DNA from: CBDAQV01 sp965199335
GTDB taxonomy: Bacteria > Pseudomonadota > Alphaproteobacteria > CALMVH01
Assembly: GCA_965199335.1 (NCBI GenBank)
Contig: CBDAQZ010000004.1
Location: 744,001-808,000, forward strand
Direction: 5' to 3'
Length of the DNA: 64,000 bases
The notes beneath the pieces are model-generated. The model ran no database searches. It worked only from the letters and a program-made list of their open reading frames with translations, and was not told the origin of the DNA. Every line of letters begins with the position of its first letter. Within the stretch, counting starts at the first letter, position 1. This document shows positions 49,926 through 58,872 of the stretch, in pieces. The position numbers and the translations under genes were made by a program.

Positions 49926-50750
49926 CTAGCGCTGGCATTTCGGACAGAAGAATGTCGACCGCCCTGCCTGCACGATACGCCGGACTTCCCCGCCGGCGCA
50001 TCGGGGGCAGGGTTCACTTTCCCGGCCGTAGACATCGAAATGATGCTGGAAATATCCCGACTCCCCGCTGGCGTTGACGTAATCGCGCAGGGACGATCCG
50101 CCCGAAGCCAGGGCATCGTTCAAGGCGGATTTGATCGCGGCCACCAGGTTGGTCGCTTGCGCCGGTGTGATCGTGTTCGCAAGCCGGCGCGGGTCGAGGC
50201 GGCTGCGGAACAGCGCCTCGCACACATATATGTTGCCAAGACCCGCCACCACGCGCTGGTCCATCAGGGCGGCCTTCAGCGTGGTTCGCTTGTCCTTCAG
50301 GGCCGCGAAGAGGATTTTACCCGTGAACGCCTCGTCCAGCGGCTCCGGGCCCAGGGCTTTCAGCGGGCGGTACCCGGCCAGCGCCCCGGCTTCCACCAGA
50401 TCCATCGAGCCGAAGCGGCGCGGATCGTTGAACACCAGCTCGGCCCCGCGGCTCAGCTCGATCAGCACGTGGTCGTGCTTTTGCCGCTCCCGCTGGTGCG
50501 CGGCCACGAAGAAACTGCCGGACATGCCCAGGTGCACGACCAGCACCAGGCCGTTGTCCAGCCGCAGCAGCAGGTATTTGGCGCGGCGGTCGACGCGTTC
50601 GATCCTGGCGCCGGCGACGCGCCCCGCCATGCCGGCGGGAAACGCGGCGCGCAGATCGGCACGGTTCAGCTGCAGCCGGGCGATCGTCCGCCCCTCGACC
50701 AGCGGTGCCAGGCCGCGGCGGACGGTTTCGACTTCGGGAAGTTCGGGCAT
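49926..50750 (-). CDS. mutM: Formamidopyrimidine-DNA glycosylase (Fpg/MutM)
   Basis: 274 residues. Starts MPELPEVE with the catalytic Pro2 and Glu3; 'VHLGMSGSF' and 'FNDPRRFG' are core motifs; 'AGLGNIYVCEALF' is the helix-two-turn-helix; the C-terminal zinc finger uses CPRC...CPKC. It removes 8-oxoguanine and nicks the strand. All catalytic elements intact. Confidence 0.97.
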   Translation of the reverse strand: MPELPEVETVRRGLAPLVEGRTIARLQLNRADLRAAFPAGMAGRVAGARIERVDRRAKYLLLRLDNGLVLVVHLGMSGSFFVAAHQRERQKHDHVLIELSRGAELVFNDPRRFGSMDLVEAGALAGYRPLKALGPEPLDEAFTGKILFAALKDKRTTLKAALMDQRVVAGLGNIYVCEALFRSRLDPRRLANTITPAQATNLVAAIKSALNDALASGGSSLRDYVNASGESGYFQHHFDVYGRESEPCPRCAGGEVRRIVQAGRSTFFCPKCQR

Positions 50751-50823
50751 GACGCCATCGTACTCTTGGCAAACACCCCTGCAAGTCCCTATGTCTATAC
50801 CATACGTTTCATGAGAGGCTGAT

Positions 50824-51135
50824 TTGGCAAACTTTTTTGTCGCGTACGACCTGTTTTCGCCGGAAAAGAACTACAATGCCCTGCTCGACGAAATCCACAC
50901 GGTCGGCCGCGTGGCGGAACTGGTGCGTTCGGTCTGGTACGTGAACACCAATTTGGACGAGATCGCCCTGCGCGACCGGCTGCGCACCGTGATGCAGCCT
51001 CAGGACCGGCTGCTGGTGATTGCCGCTTCGAACGCGAACGGCTTCGGCCTCGACCGGGGCATGTGGCAGGCCGTGCGCGAGGAATGGAACACAAGCTTTA
51101 CGCCGGCCGTGGAACCGGGTACATCGAACGACTAG
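50824..51135 (+). CDS. SinR/Cas2-like small protein (103 aa)
   Basis: 103 residues from TTG 50824 (ANFFVAYDLFSPEKNYNAL) with GAGAGG just upstream. The pattern 'VAYDLFSPEKNYNALLDEI', 'SVWYVNTNLDEIALRDRL' and 'QDRLLVIAASNANGFGL' resembles small ferredoxin-fold proteins annotated as SinR family or Cas2-like. There are no cas genes or repeats around, so it is solitary. Role unknown, possibly nucleic acid binding or a toxin-like nuclease. Confidence 0.7.
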   Translation: MANFFVAYDLFSPEKNYNALLDEIHTVGRVAELVRSVWYVNTNLDEIALRDRLRTVMQPQDRLLVIAASNANGFGLDRGMWQAVREEWNTSFTPAVEPGTSND

Positions 51136-51154
51136 TCACAACTTCCACCGGGCC

Positions 51155-51556
51155 ATGCTCGACCTACATTCCGCGCTGATCTATCTGATGGTCATCCTTG
51201 CCGCCTCCGATGGCGAAATGACAGACGCAGAACTGCACACGATCGGCGAGAACGTCCGCTATTTGCCGGTGTTCAGCGATTTCGACGTCAACACCCTGCC
51301 GCAAGTCGCGCAGAATTGCGCCGCCGCGCTGAACAGTGAGGGCGGCGTGAGCCGCACGCTGGTCGAGATCGGCGCCGCCATCCCGGCCCCCTTGCGCGAA
51401 ACCGCCTATGCCCTGGCGGTGGAGGTCACGGTCGCCGACAACGATCCCAGCGACGATGCGGTCAAGGTGCTGGACCGGGTGCGCGAGAACCTCGCCGTTA
51501 CCTCGCTGGCCGCCGCCGCCATCCATCACGCCGCCCGCGCGCGGCACCTGTCGTAA
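51155..51556 (+). CDS. TerB-like tellurite resistance family protein
   Basis: 133 residues from ATG 51155 (MLDLHSALIYLMVILAASDG). The opening 'ILAASDGEMTDAELHTIGE' is the TerB metal-binding-type signature (ASDGE...E), and 'VEVTVADNDPSDDAVKVLDRV' is the second half. Helical, cytoplasmic. 19 bp downstream of the SinR-like gene and 18 bp before the CorC-type gene, so probably one operon. Confidence 0.8.
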   Translation: MLDLHSALIYLMVILAASDGEMTDAELHTIGENVRYLPVFSDFDVNTLPQVAQNCAAALNSEGGVSRTLVEIGAAIPAPLRETAYALAVEVTVADNDPSDDAVKVLDRVRENLAVTSLAAAAIHHAARARHLS

Positions 51557-51574
51557 GGCGGCACCCCAGCCCCC

Positions 51575-52885
51575 ATGTTCCTCGACATTACCACGATCCT
51601 GATCTTGTTCATGGTCAACGGTCTGCTGTCCATGGCGGAAATCGCGATCGTCACGGCACGCCGCGCCCGCCTCAACGGCCTTGCCGAAAAGGGCAGCAAG
51701 GGGGCCGAGGCCGCCATCGCGCTGAACCGCGAGCCGGGCCGCTTCCTGTCAACAATACAAAGCGGCATGACCTTGATCGGAGTGCTGACCGGCGCCATCG
51801 GCGGCGCGGCGCTTACCGAGCCGCTGACCGCCCGCCTGCAGCTTGTCGCCTGGCTGGGCCCTTACGCCCATGACGTCGCCTTCGCCGTCGTGGTTCTGGC
51901 CACATCCTATGTGTCGCTGATCATCGGCGAGCTGGTGCCCAAGCAGGTGGCGCTGCGCTATGCCGAGCCGATCGCCGTCGTCGCCGCGCCGCTGATGATG
52001 ATGGTCGGCCGCTTCGGCGCGCCGCTGATCGTGGTGCTGGATTTTTCCAGCCGCGTCATATTGCGCCTGTTCGGGGTCAAGGATTACGACAGCCAGGTCG
52101 TGACCGAGGACGAGGTCAAGACGCTTGTCGCCGAAGGCACCGAGACCGGCGTCTTCCATCCGACCGAGCGCGAGATGGTGACGCGCGTGCTGCGCTTCGC
52201 CGACCGCACCGCGCGTTCCATCATGACCCCGCGCGTCGACATCGAATGGTTCTCCGAGGACGAGACGGTGCACGAGGTCGAGGTCAAGATCGCCGAGGCT
52301 GGGCATTCGCGTTACCCGCTGGCCGCCGCCGGGCCGGAGGGTCTGGACCATGTGCGCGGCGTCGTGCACGTGCGCGACCTCTACGCGCAGATGCGCCGCG
52401 GCGAGGCGCTGGACCTGGTCGCCATCTGCCGCCCCGTGCCGGTGGTGCATGACGGCATGCCGGTGCTGGAAGTGCTTGAGACCCTGCGCGAACAGGCGAC
52501 GCGCCTCGCCATCGTGGTCGACGAATACGGCGTGGTCGAGGGCCTGGTCACCATGACCGACATATTGGAGGCGGTCGTCGGCGCGCTGCCCGACATGCAT
52601 GGCGGCGGCGGCGACGCGCCGGTGGAGGAAATCGGCGAGGATTCGTGGATCATGGACGGCAGCGTGCCGCTGGACGACGTCAAGCTGCATTTGCAACTGC
52701 GCGAACTGCCGGGCGAGGACAACGTCACCACCATAGGCGGCTTCCTGCTGACCCAGCTGGGCCGCGTGCCGCAGGCGGGCGACACGATCGACTACGGCGG
52801 CTACAATTTCGAAGTCACCGCCATGGATGGCAGGCGGGTCGACAAGGTGGCGGTGAAGGCAGTGCGGGAAGAAAGCGGCGGCTAA
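51575..52885 (+). CDS. CNNM/CorC-type transporter (DUF21, CBS pair, CorC_HlyC)
   Basis: 436 residues. An N-terminal DUF21 membrane domain (about 1-170) includes 'FLSTIQSGMTLIGVLTGAIGG', followed by two CBS modules ('RSIMTPRVDIEWFSEDETV', 'LAIVVDEYGVVEGLVTMTDI') and a CorC_HlyC domain with 'ITAMDGRRVDKVAV'-like ending. Related proteins take part in magnesium or divalent cation homeostasis. Same-strand partner of the TerB-like gene. Confidence 0.92.
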   Translation: MFLDITTILILFMVNGLLSMAEIAIVTARRARLNGLAEKGSKGAEAAIALNREPGRFLSTIQSGMTLIGVLTGAIGGAALTEPLTARLQLVAWLGPYAHDVAFAVVVLATSYVSLIIGELVPKQVALRYAEPIAVVAAPLMMMVGRFGAPLIVVLDFSSRVILRLFGVKDYDSQVVTEDEVKTLVAEGTETGVFHPTEREMVTRVLRFADRTARSIMTPRVDIEWFSEDETVHEVEVKIAEAGHSRYPLAAAGPEGLDHVRGVVHVRDLYAQMRRGEALDLVAICRPVPVVHDGMPVLEVLETLREQATRLAIVVDEYGVVEGLVTMTDILEAVVGALPDMHGGGGDAPVEEIGEDSWIMDGSVPLDDVKLHLQLRELPGEDNVTTIGGFLLTQLGRVPQAGDTIDYGGYNFEVTAMDGRRVDKVAVKAVREESGG

Positions 52886-52893
52886 TATTTTCT

Positions 52894-53025
52894 GTCATCC
52901 TGGACTTGTTTCAGGACCTATTTGACCGAGGCTCAACCTTATTGCGTAGGTCCAACAAATGGTCAGCTACTCTGCATGGTACATCCCAAGCGTCCGGATG
53001 GGTCCTTAAACAAATTCAGGATGAC
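52894..53025. repeat. Palindromic repeat element with 25-base terminal inverted repeats
   Basis: 52894-52918 (GTCATCCTGGACTTG...) is imperfectly inverted at 53001-53025 (...CAGGATGAC), with an 82-bp centre that itself shows an inner inverted match (TTTGACC/GGTCA). The 'GTCATCCTG' ends are typical of dispersed palindromic or MITE-like elements in alphaproteobacteria. It fills the space between two convergent genes and does not code for protein. Confidence 0.75.
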
Positions 53026-53033
53026 GAGACGTA

Positions 53034-54416
53034 CTACCCCCCGTTCTTCTGATACTTCTTCAGCTTGTCCTCATCCACCGAACCGTCCGATTTCAGCGGC
53101 TTCGACGAGGTCAGGATGTCCTGTGCCTGGACCCATTCGCGGCTGCCGGTCGGGGTCAGGCCCATGGCCAGGCGCGCCTCGCGGCGGGCAAGGCCGGTGT
53201 CCTCGTTCAGTATCGCCTCCTGCGCCAGGTTCAGGTGCACCTCGGCCATGCGGTTCTGCCTTCCATAGGCGGTCGCCAGCAGGCGGTGCAGGAAGGGGTC
53301 GCGGTCTTCCGTCCGCTCTGCGTCCATCAGCAGGTCGATCGCCTGGTTGTTGAAGTCGGGGTTGTTGGCCTCGACCAGAGAATGCGCGGCCTCCTCCTCG
53401 ATCAGGCCGTTGCCGGGCGCATACTTCACCGCCAGCAGATAGGGCCCGACCGAGTCCGCGACCTTGCCGGTCTCGAACAGCATCTGGCCCTTGAACTCCT
53501 GGAAATACGGATTCTCCGGCTCGGCGGCGATCAGCTGGTCCATCATCGCCAGCGCAGGCTGGGTCTGGTTGGAGCGGTACAGTGCGTAGGCGCGGCCATA
53601 GCGACCGGTCACCGTCTTGTCGCCCTTGCCGAATTTGCGCAGGGCGCTGCCGGGCTCCAGGTAGCCCAGCAGCTTGGCCTTCATGCGGTCGTAGCGCGCC
53701 TGCATCTCGGGCAAATCGTGCTTGTCGGTGGTGCCGTAGGTATCGACGGCGTATTTCACCGCCTCGACACGGTCCTGGGTCAGCGGGTGGGTGCGGGTGT
53801 ATTCGACCTGGCGGTTTTCCGGCAGCGCCTCCTGCCCCTTCAGCTTGTCAAGGAACTGGTAGAGGCCGACCGGCGACATGCCGCTGCGCTCCAGGAACGA
53901 GATGCCGGCCTGGTCGGCGGAGGCTTCCTGGGTGCGGCTGAAGGCGAGCAGGTTGGCCATGCCCAGGGATTCGCCGCCGACCACCGAGCCGCCGGCATTT
54001 TCCCCGCGCGACCCGACCGAGGCGGCGACGCCCAGCACGGTGCCGAGAATGGCGATGATCGAGGCGTTCTCCTCCCCCTCGCCGCGGCGGGCCAGGTGGC
54101 CGCCGGCGATGTGCCCGGTCTCGTGCGCCATCACGCCGATCAACTGCTGCGGCGTGTCGGTCAGCAGGATCAGCTTGGTGAAGATGAACATGTTCATGCC
54201 GCCGGCGACGAAGGCGTTCACGTCCGGGCTTTCGACCAGCACGATGGTGACATCCTCGGGCCGCAGATGCGCGGCGGTGAAGATCGGCTTGGCGAAATAA
54301 TGCAGGTCGGCCTCGATCTCGGCGTCGCGGATGATGTTCAGCGATTCCTGCGCCTGCGCGGGCAGGGCGAACAGGCAGGCGATGGTTGCGACAAGAAGCC
54401 GTTGCGCGATCGCCAT
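53034..54416 (-). CDS. M48-family metallopeptidase with TPR-like C-terminus (BepA-like)
   Basis: 460 residues from ATG 54416 (MAIAQRLLVATIACLFALPAQAQ), a clear Sec signal peptide. The zinc motif HETGH has His98, Glu99 and His102; 'QEASADQAGISFL' supplies the downstream Glu ligand. After about residue 260 the sequence is alpha-helical with TPR character. This matches periplasmic BepA/YfgC-type proteases that survey outer-membrane protein assembly. It follows the nadA stop by 2 bases and is probably coupled to it. Confidence 0.9.
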   Translation of the reverse strand: MAIAQRLLVATIACLFALPAQAQESLNIIRDAEIEADLHYFAKPIFTAAHLRPEDVTIVLVESPDVNAFVAGGMNMFIFTKLILLTDTPQQLIGVMAHETGHIAGGHLARRGEGEENASIIAILGTVLGVAASVGSRGENAGGSVVGGESLGMANLLAFSRTQEASADQAGISFLERSGMSPVGLYQFLDKLKGQEALPENRQVEYTRTHPLTQDRVEAVKYAVDTYGTTDKHDLPEMQARYDRMKAKLLGYLEPGSALRKFGKGDKTVTGRYGRAYALYRSNQTQPALAMMDQLIAAEPENPYFQEFKGQMLFETGKVADSVGPYLLAVKYAPGNGLIEEEAAHSLVEANNPDFNNQAIDLLMDAERTEDRDPFLHRLLATAYGRQNRMAEVHLNLAQEAILNEDTGLARREARLAMGLTPTGSREWVQAQDILTSSKPLKSDGSVDEDKLKKYQKNGG

Positions 54417-54418
54417 TC

Positions 54419-55405
54419 CTACTTGCCCGCCGCCAGCATGCGCTCGATCGGCAAGACGGCGCGCGCCGCTATGTCGGGCGGGATCGTGACTTCGAAGCGC
54501 TCGGTCTCCAGGCAGCGCAGGATGCCGGCCAGCGTGATGCGCTTCATGTGCGGGCACAGGTTGCACGGGCGCACGAATTCGATGTCGGGATAGCTGACCG
54601 CCACGTTGTCGCTCATCGAGCATTCGGTGATCATCACCACCTTGGCCGGGCGTTTCTCGCCGACATAGCTGGCCATCCCGCTGGTCGAGCCGACATAATC
54701 CGCCTCGGCCAGCACATCGGGCGGACATTCGGGGTGGGCCAGGATCACGGCGCCGGGATGCGCCTTGCGCCACGAGCGCAATTCCGCACCGGTGAACCGC
54801 TCGTGCACCTCGCATGCGCCGGCCCAGCTGATCACCTCGACATCGGTCTTCGACGCCGCGTACTGCGCCAGGTACTGATCGGGCGCGCAGATCACGCGTT
54901 TGACGCCCAGCGAATTGATGATGGCGACGACGTTGGACGAGGTGCAGCAGATGTCGCTTTCGGCCTTTACCTCGGCGCTGGTGTTGACATAGGTGACGAC
55001 CGGTGCACCGGGATAGCGTTCGCGCATCAGGCGCACGTCGGCTGCGGTCATCGACGAGGCGAGCGAGCAGCCGGCATCGTCGGCAGGGATCAGCACCTTG
55101 CGGTCCGGGTTCAGCAGCTTGGCGGTCTCGGCCATGAAATGTACGCCGGCCATGATTACGATGTCGGCCTTCGCATCCCTGGAGTCGTAGGCTAGCTTCA
55201 GGCTGTCGCCGACGATATCGGCCACGCCGTGGAAAATCTCGGGCGTCTGGTAGGCATGCGCCAGGATGACCGCGTTCTTTTCCCGCTTCAGGCGGTTGAT
55301 CGCCTCGATCACCGGCGTGTGGATGTCGACCTCCAGCGCCGGCATGACCCTGCCGAGGCGCTGGCGGATGGCATCGATATTCGTTTCGGGCTGGTGCAGA
55401 AGCAT
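54419..55405 (-). CDS. nadA: Quinolinate synthase
   Basis: 328 residues. Candidate [4Fe-4S] ligands are Cys113 (DDAGCSLASS), Cys198 (WAGACEVHERF) and Cys281/Cys284 (RPCNLCPHMK). Condenses iminoaspartate with dihydroxyacetone phosphate. It lies divergent from nadC with 82 bp between, a shared promoter region for de novo NAD synthesis; nadB is not in the window. Confidence 0.96.
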   Translation of the reverse strand: MLLHQPETNIDAIRQRLGRVMPALEVDIHTPVIEAINRLKREKNAVILAHAYQTPEIFHGVADIVGDSLKLAYDSRDAKADIVIMAGVHFMAETAKLLNPDRKVLIPADDAGCSLASSMTAADVRLMRERYPGAPVVTYVNTSAEVKAESDICCTSSNVVAIINSLGVKRVICAPDQYLAQYAASKTDVEVISWAGACEVHERFTGAELRSWRKAHPGAVILAHPECPPDVLAEADYVGSTSGMASYVGEKRPAKVVMITECSMSDNVAVSYPDIEFVRPCNLCPHMKRITLAGILRCLETERFEVTIPPDIAARAVLPIERMLAAGK

Positions 55406-55487
55406 GGGAACAGGGTCTACCCGTCTGGGCTTTACGTTAACCTAAACATGATCGCCTTCCTTGAATAATTCCAGTACATTCGCCTCC

Positions 55488-56339
55488 ATGACAGCGCTTC
55501 CCCCCGCCACCCTGCTGATCGAACCCATCGTGCGCGCCGCGCTGCTGGAGGATCTGGGCCGCGCCGGCGACATCACCACCGACCGCATCGTGCCTCTGGA
55601 CCTGGTCGCCAAGGGCAAATTGGTGGCGCGCAAGGGCGGCCGCATCGCCGCGCTCTCGGTGGCGGAAATCGCCTTCCGCCTGCTGGACCCGACAGTAAAA
55701 TTCACCGCCAACGTCAAGGACGGCGACACGATCAAGCCGGGCACGGTCATCGCCACGGCGGAGGGTAGCGCCCGCGCCCTGCTGTCGGCTGAGCGCACGG
55801 CGCTGAACCTGCTGTGCCGCCTGTCCGGCATCGCGACCGAGACGGCGCGCCTGTCGGCCCTTATTCCCAAGAACGTCCCCGCCCGCATCACCTGCACGCG
55901 CAAGACCACGCCAGGCCTGCGCGCGCTGGAGAAATACGCCGTCGCCTGCGGCGGCGGCCTGAACCACCGCTACGGCCTCGACGACGGCATCCTGATCAAG
56001 GACAACCACATCGCCATCGCCGGCAGCGTCCGCGAGGCGGTGCGCCGTGTGCGACAGGATCTTGGCCACCTGATCAAGGTGGAGGTCGAGGTCGACACGC
56101 TGGAGCAGCTGAACGAGGTGATGGGCACCGGCCGCGTCGACGCGGTGCTGCTGGACAACATGGATCCCGATACGCTGCGCAAGGCGGTGCTGCTGATCAA
56201 CGGCCGCGCCATCGCCGAGGCATCGGGCGGCGTCACCGCCGAGACCATCGCCGCCATCGCCAGCAGCGGCGTCGACCTGGTATCGGTCGGCTGGATCACG
56301 CACAGCGCGCCGATCCTGGATATCGGACTGGATTTCTAA
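55488..56339 (+). CDS. nadC: Nicotinate-nucleotide pyrophosphorylase (quinolinate phosphoribosyltransferase)
   Basis: 283 residues from ATG 55488 (MTALPPATLLIEPIV); a TTG at 55461 would add nine residues. 'EDLGRAGDITTD', 'RKTTPGLRALEKYAVACGGG', 'HRYGLDDGILIKDNHI' and 'ASGGVTAETIAAIASSGVD' are the family motifs. It converts quinolinate to nicotinate mononucleotide. Followed 15 bp later by a small secreted protein gene. Confidence 0.95.
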   Translation: MTALPPATLLIEPIVRAALLEDLGRAGDITTDRIVPLDLVAKGKLVARKGGRIAALSVAEIAFRLLDPTVKFTANVKDGDTIKPGTVIATAEGSARALLSAERTALNLLCRLSGIATETARLSALIPKNVPARITCTRKTTPGLRALEKYAVACGGGLNHRYGLDDGILIKDNHIAIAGSVREAVRRVRQDLGHLIKVEVEVDTLEQLNEVMGTGRVDAVLLDNMDPDTLRKAVLLINGRAIAEASGGVTAETIAAIASSGVDLVSVGWITHSAPILDIGLDF

Positions 56340-56354
56340 CCCAAGAGGAAAACG

Positions 56355-56675
56355 ATGAGAGGATTGCGTTCTCTACTGGTCCTGTCGGCGCTTGCCGTCG
56401 TCCCTGCCGCCGCCCATGCTCAGGACGTCGAGCAACTGCCAGCCGCACAGGCCGCGCAAATCGAAAGCCAGGACCGCACGATCAGCTGGTACATGGCGCA
56501 CACCGACGAGCGCAAGGCGCGGATCAAGATCTGCGACGACGATCCCGGCCATCTGGAAAACGACCCCGACTGCATCAACGCCAAGAAGGCCGACAACCAG
56601 GCCGGCGTGAACGATTTCAAGTCGGGCCTGGACAACACCGTCCAGGGCGCGGCGAATTTCTTCCAGGGTCACTGA
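56355..56675 (+). CDS. Small exported protein, EexN-like motif
   Basis: 106 residues with a Sec signal (MRGLRSLLVLSALAVVPAAAHA) and an AGAGGAAAA ribosome site. The segment 'SWYMAHTDERKARIKICDDD' followed by 'DPDCINAKKA' matches the short Cys-containing motif of EexN-type entry-exclusion lipoproteins, but no lipobox is seen; cleavage looks like signal peptidase I. Two cysteines could form one disulfide. Function unproven. Confidence 0.7.
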   Translation: MRGLRSLLVLSALAVVPAAAHAQDVEQLPAAQAAQIESQDRTISWYMAHTDERKARIKICDDDPGHLENDPDCINAKKADNQAGVNDFKSGLDNTVQGAANFFQGH

Positions 56676-56805
56676 CCACCCGGGAGGTGATCCTCGTTCT
56701 GGTCAATCACAGCTTGCATTGATGTGGTGGCGGGGCGGATCGTATCGCTCGGGATGGAGCCGTTGCGAATTTCACCGTCCACTTATTGACGGATAGTTCA
56801 CCGGT

Positions 56806-57471
56806 TCAGATGGATCCCAGCTGATAATGGACGACGACACGGGCCGCATCCGGCAGGCCGAGGCGATTGTCGGGACGGCGATGGATCAGGCTATTTTCCA
56901 GCCCCGCATCTGCGGAAAAGCTTCTGCATTTGAATATCATCACCGAACCTTGTCCCAGCGACCGCGTATGCGCGGCCACATCGGCATCTGCGGCGGGTTC
57001 GAAATTTATACCGGTGAAATTTCCGGGCAGTTTCGCATCCAGATATTCGGTGGTGCGGCCGCTGAGTACCGAAAGCAGGCCCAGTTGCCGCCCATCCACA
57101 TGCCATTGATCGGCGGTCTTGGGAACTTCGCGGTCATGGGCCGGTTCGAGCCGCGAAGAGTCGTTGAAATCCGGACCCAGGTTCAGCCTGATGCCCAGCG
57201 CCGTGAACAGTGCGGTAAACTTGCCTAGGTCGTGCCGGAAGGCCATCGCGTTCCGGTCCGGCTCATCCATCAATTCGGTTACATGCTGAAAATACGTCCG
57301 CTGCTTATAGTTCTGCCCCTGCGCCAGTTCGTCCGCAAAGGTCAGCGCCTGGGGCGACCAGGCTGCGGGCAATATGGCAGCTCGTACCTCTGGCGCGCGC
57401 AGGGCCTGGAAAATATCGGGGCTCTCGCCATAGACGATGCAGGGCGAAGAGGCTGAAGATTCGTTGCACAT
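56806..57471 (-). CDS. DUF1826-like hypothetical protein
   Basis: 221 residues. 'DQWHVDGRQLGLLSVLSGRTTEYLD' and 'NSLIHRRPDNRLGL' recall DUF1826, a family often near zinc-uptake genes, but none is here. The rest is not distinctive. No signal or membrane segment. The ATG at 57471 has no strong ribosome site. Confidence 0.62.
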   Translation of the reverse strand: MCNESSASSPCIVYGESPDIFQALRAPEVRAAILPAAWSPQALTFADELAQGQNYKQRTYFQHVTELMDEPDRNAMAFRHDLGKFTALFTALGIRLNLGPDFNDSSRLEPAHDREVPKTADQWHVDGRQLGLLSVLSGRTTEYLDAKLPGNFTGINFEPAADADVAAHTRSLGQGSVMIFKCRSFSADAGLENSLIHRRPDNRLGLPDAARVVVHYQLGSI

Positions 57472-57513
57472 GAGATTAACAATACATTAATTTTATCGTG
57501 CTGCAAGTCCGAT

Positions 57514-57990
57514 TTATGGCCCACCCGCCCGTACCGGCCGTTCCGCGTGCTGGCCCAGGCAGATCATGCGGTCGTACATCACGATCGCGCCGGCAAGGCC
57601 GACATTGACGCAGAAGCTGGTCGGGATCTTCACCACGTGGTCGCAGCGCGCCATCACCTGCGGGCTGAGGCTGCCCTTTTCCGGTCCCAGTATATAGGCC
57701 GCCTGTGCCGGGTGGCGAAAGCTGGGCAGGTCGACGGCATCGTCGGTCAGCTCGACCCCGACCATGCGGCAATGGCGCGGTAGCTGCAGCTGGTCGATAC
57801 TGTCATGGATGTAGAGTGGCATGTGGCCGGTCGCGCCCGAGGTATCGGTCTGGCGGATGGCAGCCAGGTCGACATTCGGCTTGATGAAAAAGAAGAAGCT
57901 GGATCCGAAGGCATGCGCCGTCCGCATCAACGCGCCGACATTGCCCGGCTTGCTGATATCCTCGACCCCGACGGCGAAATAGCCGCGCAT
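57514..57990 (-). CDS. SpoU-type RNA 2'-O-methyltransferase (TrmH family)
   Basis: 158 residues with the SPOUT knot motifs: 'KPGNVGALMRTAHAFG', 'YILGPEKGSLS' and 'KIPTSFCVNVGLAGAIVMYDRM'. Probably methylates a ribose in rRNA or tRNA; the target cannot be read. The start overlaps the stop of the Trm112-like gene (TGATG). Confidence 0.92.
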   Translation of the reverse strand: MRGYFAVGVEDISKPGNVGALMRTAHAFGSSFFFFIKPNVDLAAIRQTDTSGATGHMPLYIHDSIDQLQLPRHCRMVGVELTDDAVDLPSFRHPAQAAYILGPEKGSLSPQVMARCDHVVKIPTSFCVNVGLAGAIVMYDRMICLGQHAERPVRAGGP

Positions 57991-58196
57991 CAGGTCGGGT
58001 GCGCCTGCGCTTCGTCGGTAGCCGGATCGACCTTGCGCGCCTCGTCGGCCAGCATGATCGGGATGCCGTCGCGGATTGGATAGGCAAGGCCGGCGGCGTC
58101 GCTGACCAGTTCCTGCCGTTCCGCATCGTAACGCAGCGGTGTCTTGGTCAGCGGGCAGACGAGTATGTCGAGAAAGCCGGGATGCAGGTCGGTCAT
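57990..58196 (-). CDS. Trm112-like protein (UPF0434)
   Basis: 68 residues starting MTDLHPGFLDILVCPLTKTP and containing 'LAYPIRDGIPIMLADEARKV', the standard UPF0434/YcaR pattern. In eukaryotes and archaea Trm112 activates methyltransferases, interesting beside the SpoU gene, which it overlaps by one base. Confidence 0.95.
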   Translation of the reverse strand: MTDLHPGFLDILVCPLTKTPLRYDAERQELVSDAAGLAYPIRDGIPIMLADEARKVDPATDEAQAHPT

Positions 58197-58227
58197 GGAG
58201 GCAGCTTACAGACTGGCAGGCACGGCT

Positions 58228-58872
58228 TCAATGCGCCTTGCCGCATTCGGGCTGGGCGGCTATGGCCATTTCCATCAGCTTCATCATGACCTTCGCCCGT
58301 GTCTGGGGATCGGGGGCTTCCAGCAATGTCTGCTTCTCGCAGGCATCGAACGGGCAGATCATGGCAAGGCAGGTGATCAGCCGCCGGTTCGGCGTCTTCT
58401 CGATCGTTTCCCAGTCGGCGGACAGGTTATGCAGGGTGAAGTACGAATGCAGCAGGCGCGTCAGGCGCACACGATCCAGCGGCGTCGCGGCGCTTTCGTC
58501 CATGTCGGTCTCATAAGGCGTCCATACCGGTTCCACCTGGCGGTAACCGTTGCTGGTTTCCAGTTCGCGGCCGACGTCAAAGCGGCAGACCCCGGCCAGC
58601 GTGATCGTATAACAGCCCTCGTCGGTCTCGTTGAACGACACGATACGGCCCGCACAGCCGGTTTTGAAGACGGGGGGAGGACTGCCGTCGCGGCACGGTC
58701 CGCTGGGCTGGATCATGCCGATCAGCCGGTCGCTCTTCAGCGCATCCTCCACCATCGCCAAATAGCGCGGTTCGAAGATGTTGAGCGGAAGTCGTCCGTC
58801 GGGCAGAAGCAATACGCCGCCCAGCGGAAAGATCGGCAGGCTTGCCGGAAGCATGGTGAACGACGGCGTCAT
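58228..58872 (-). CDS. LON-domain (Lon substrate-binding) protein
   Basis: 214 residues from ATG 58872, which overlaps the stop of the thioredoxin gene (TGATG); a GTG one codon earlier is possible. 'LPIFPLGGVLLLPDGRLPLNIFEPRY' is the LON N-terminal domain; there is no ATPase or protease part. Stand-alone LON-domain proteins are commonly next to this thioredoxin in alphaproteobacteria. Confidence 0.92.
   Translation of the reverse strand: MTPSFTMLPASLPIFPLGGVLLLPDGRLPLNIFEPRYLAMVEDALKSDRLIGMIQPSGPCRDGSPPPVFKTGCAGRIVSFNETDEGCYTITLAGVCRFDVGRELETSNGYRQVEPVWTPYETDMDESAATPLDRVRLTRLLHSYFTLHNLSADWETIEKTPNRRLITCLAMICPFDACEKQTLLEAPDPQTRAKVMMKLMEMAIAAQPECGKAH

Noticed and set aside
53034..54815. Longer start for the M48 peptidase
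   Set aside because: The extra 133 residues are antisense-like sequence within nadA, while ATG 54416 starts a clean signal peptide.
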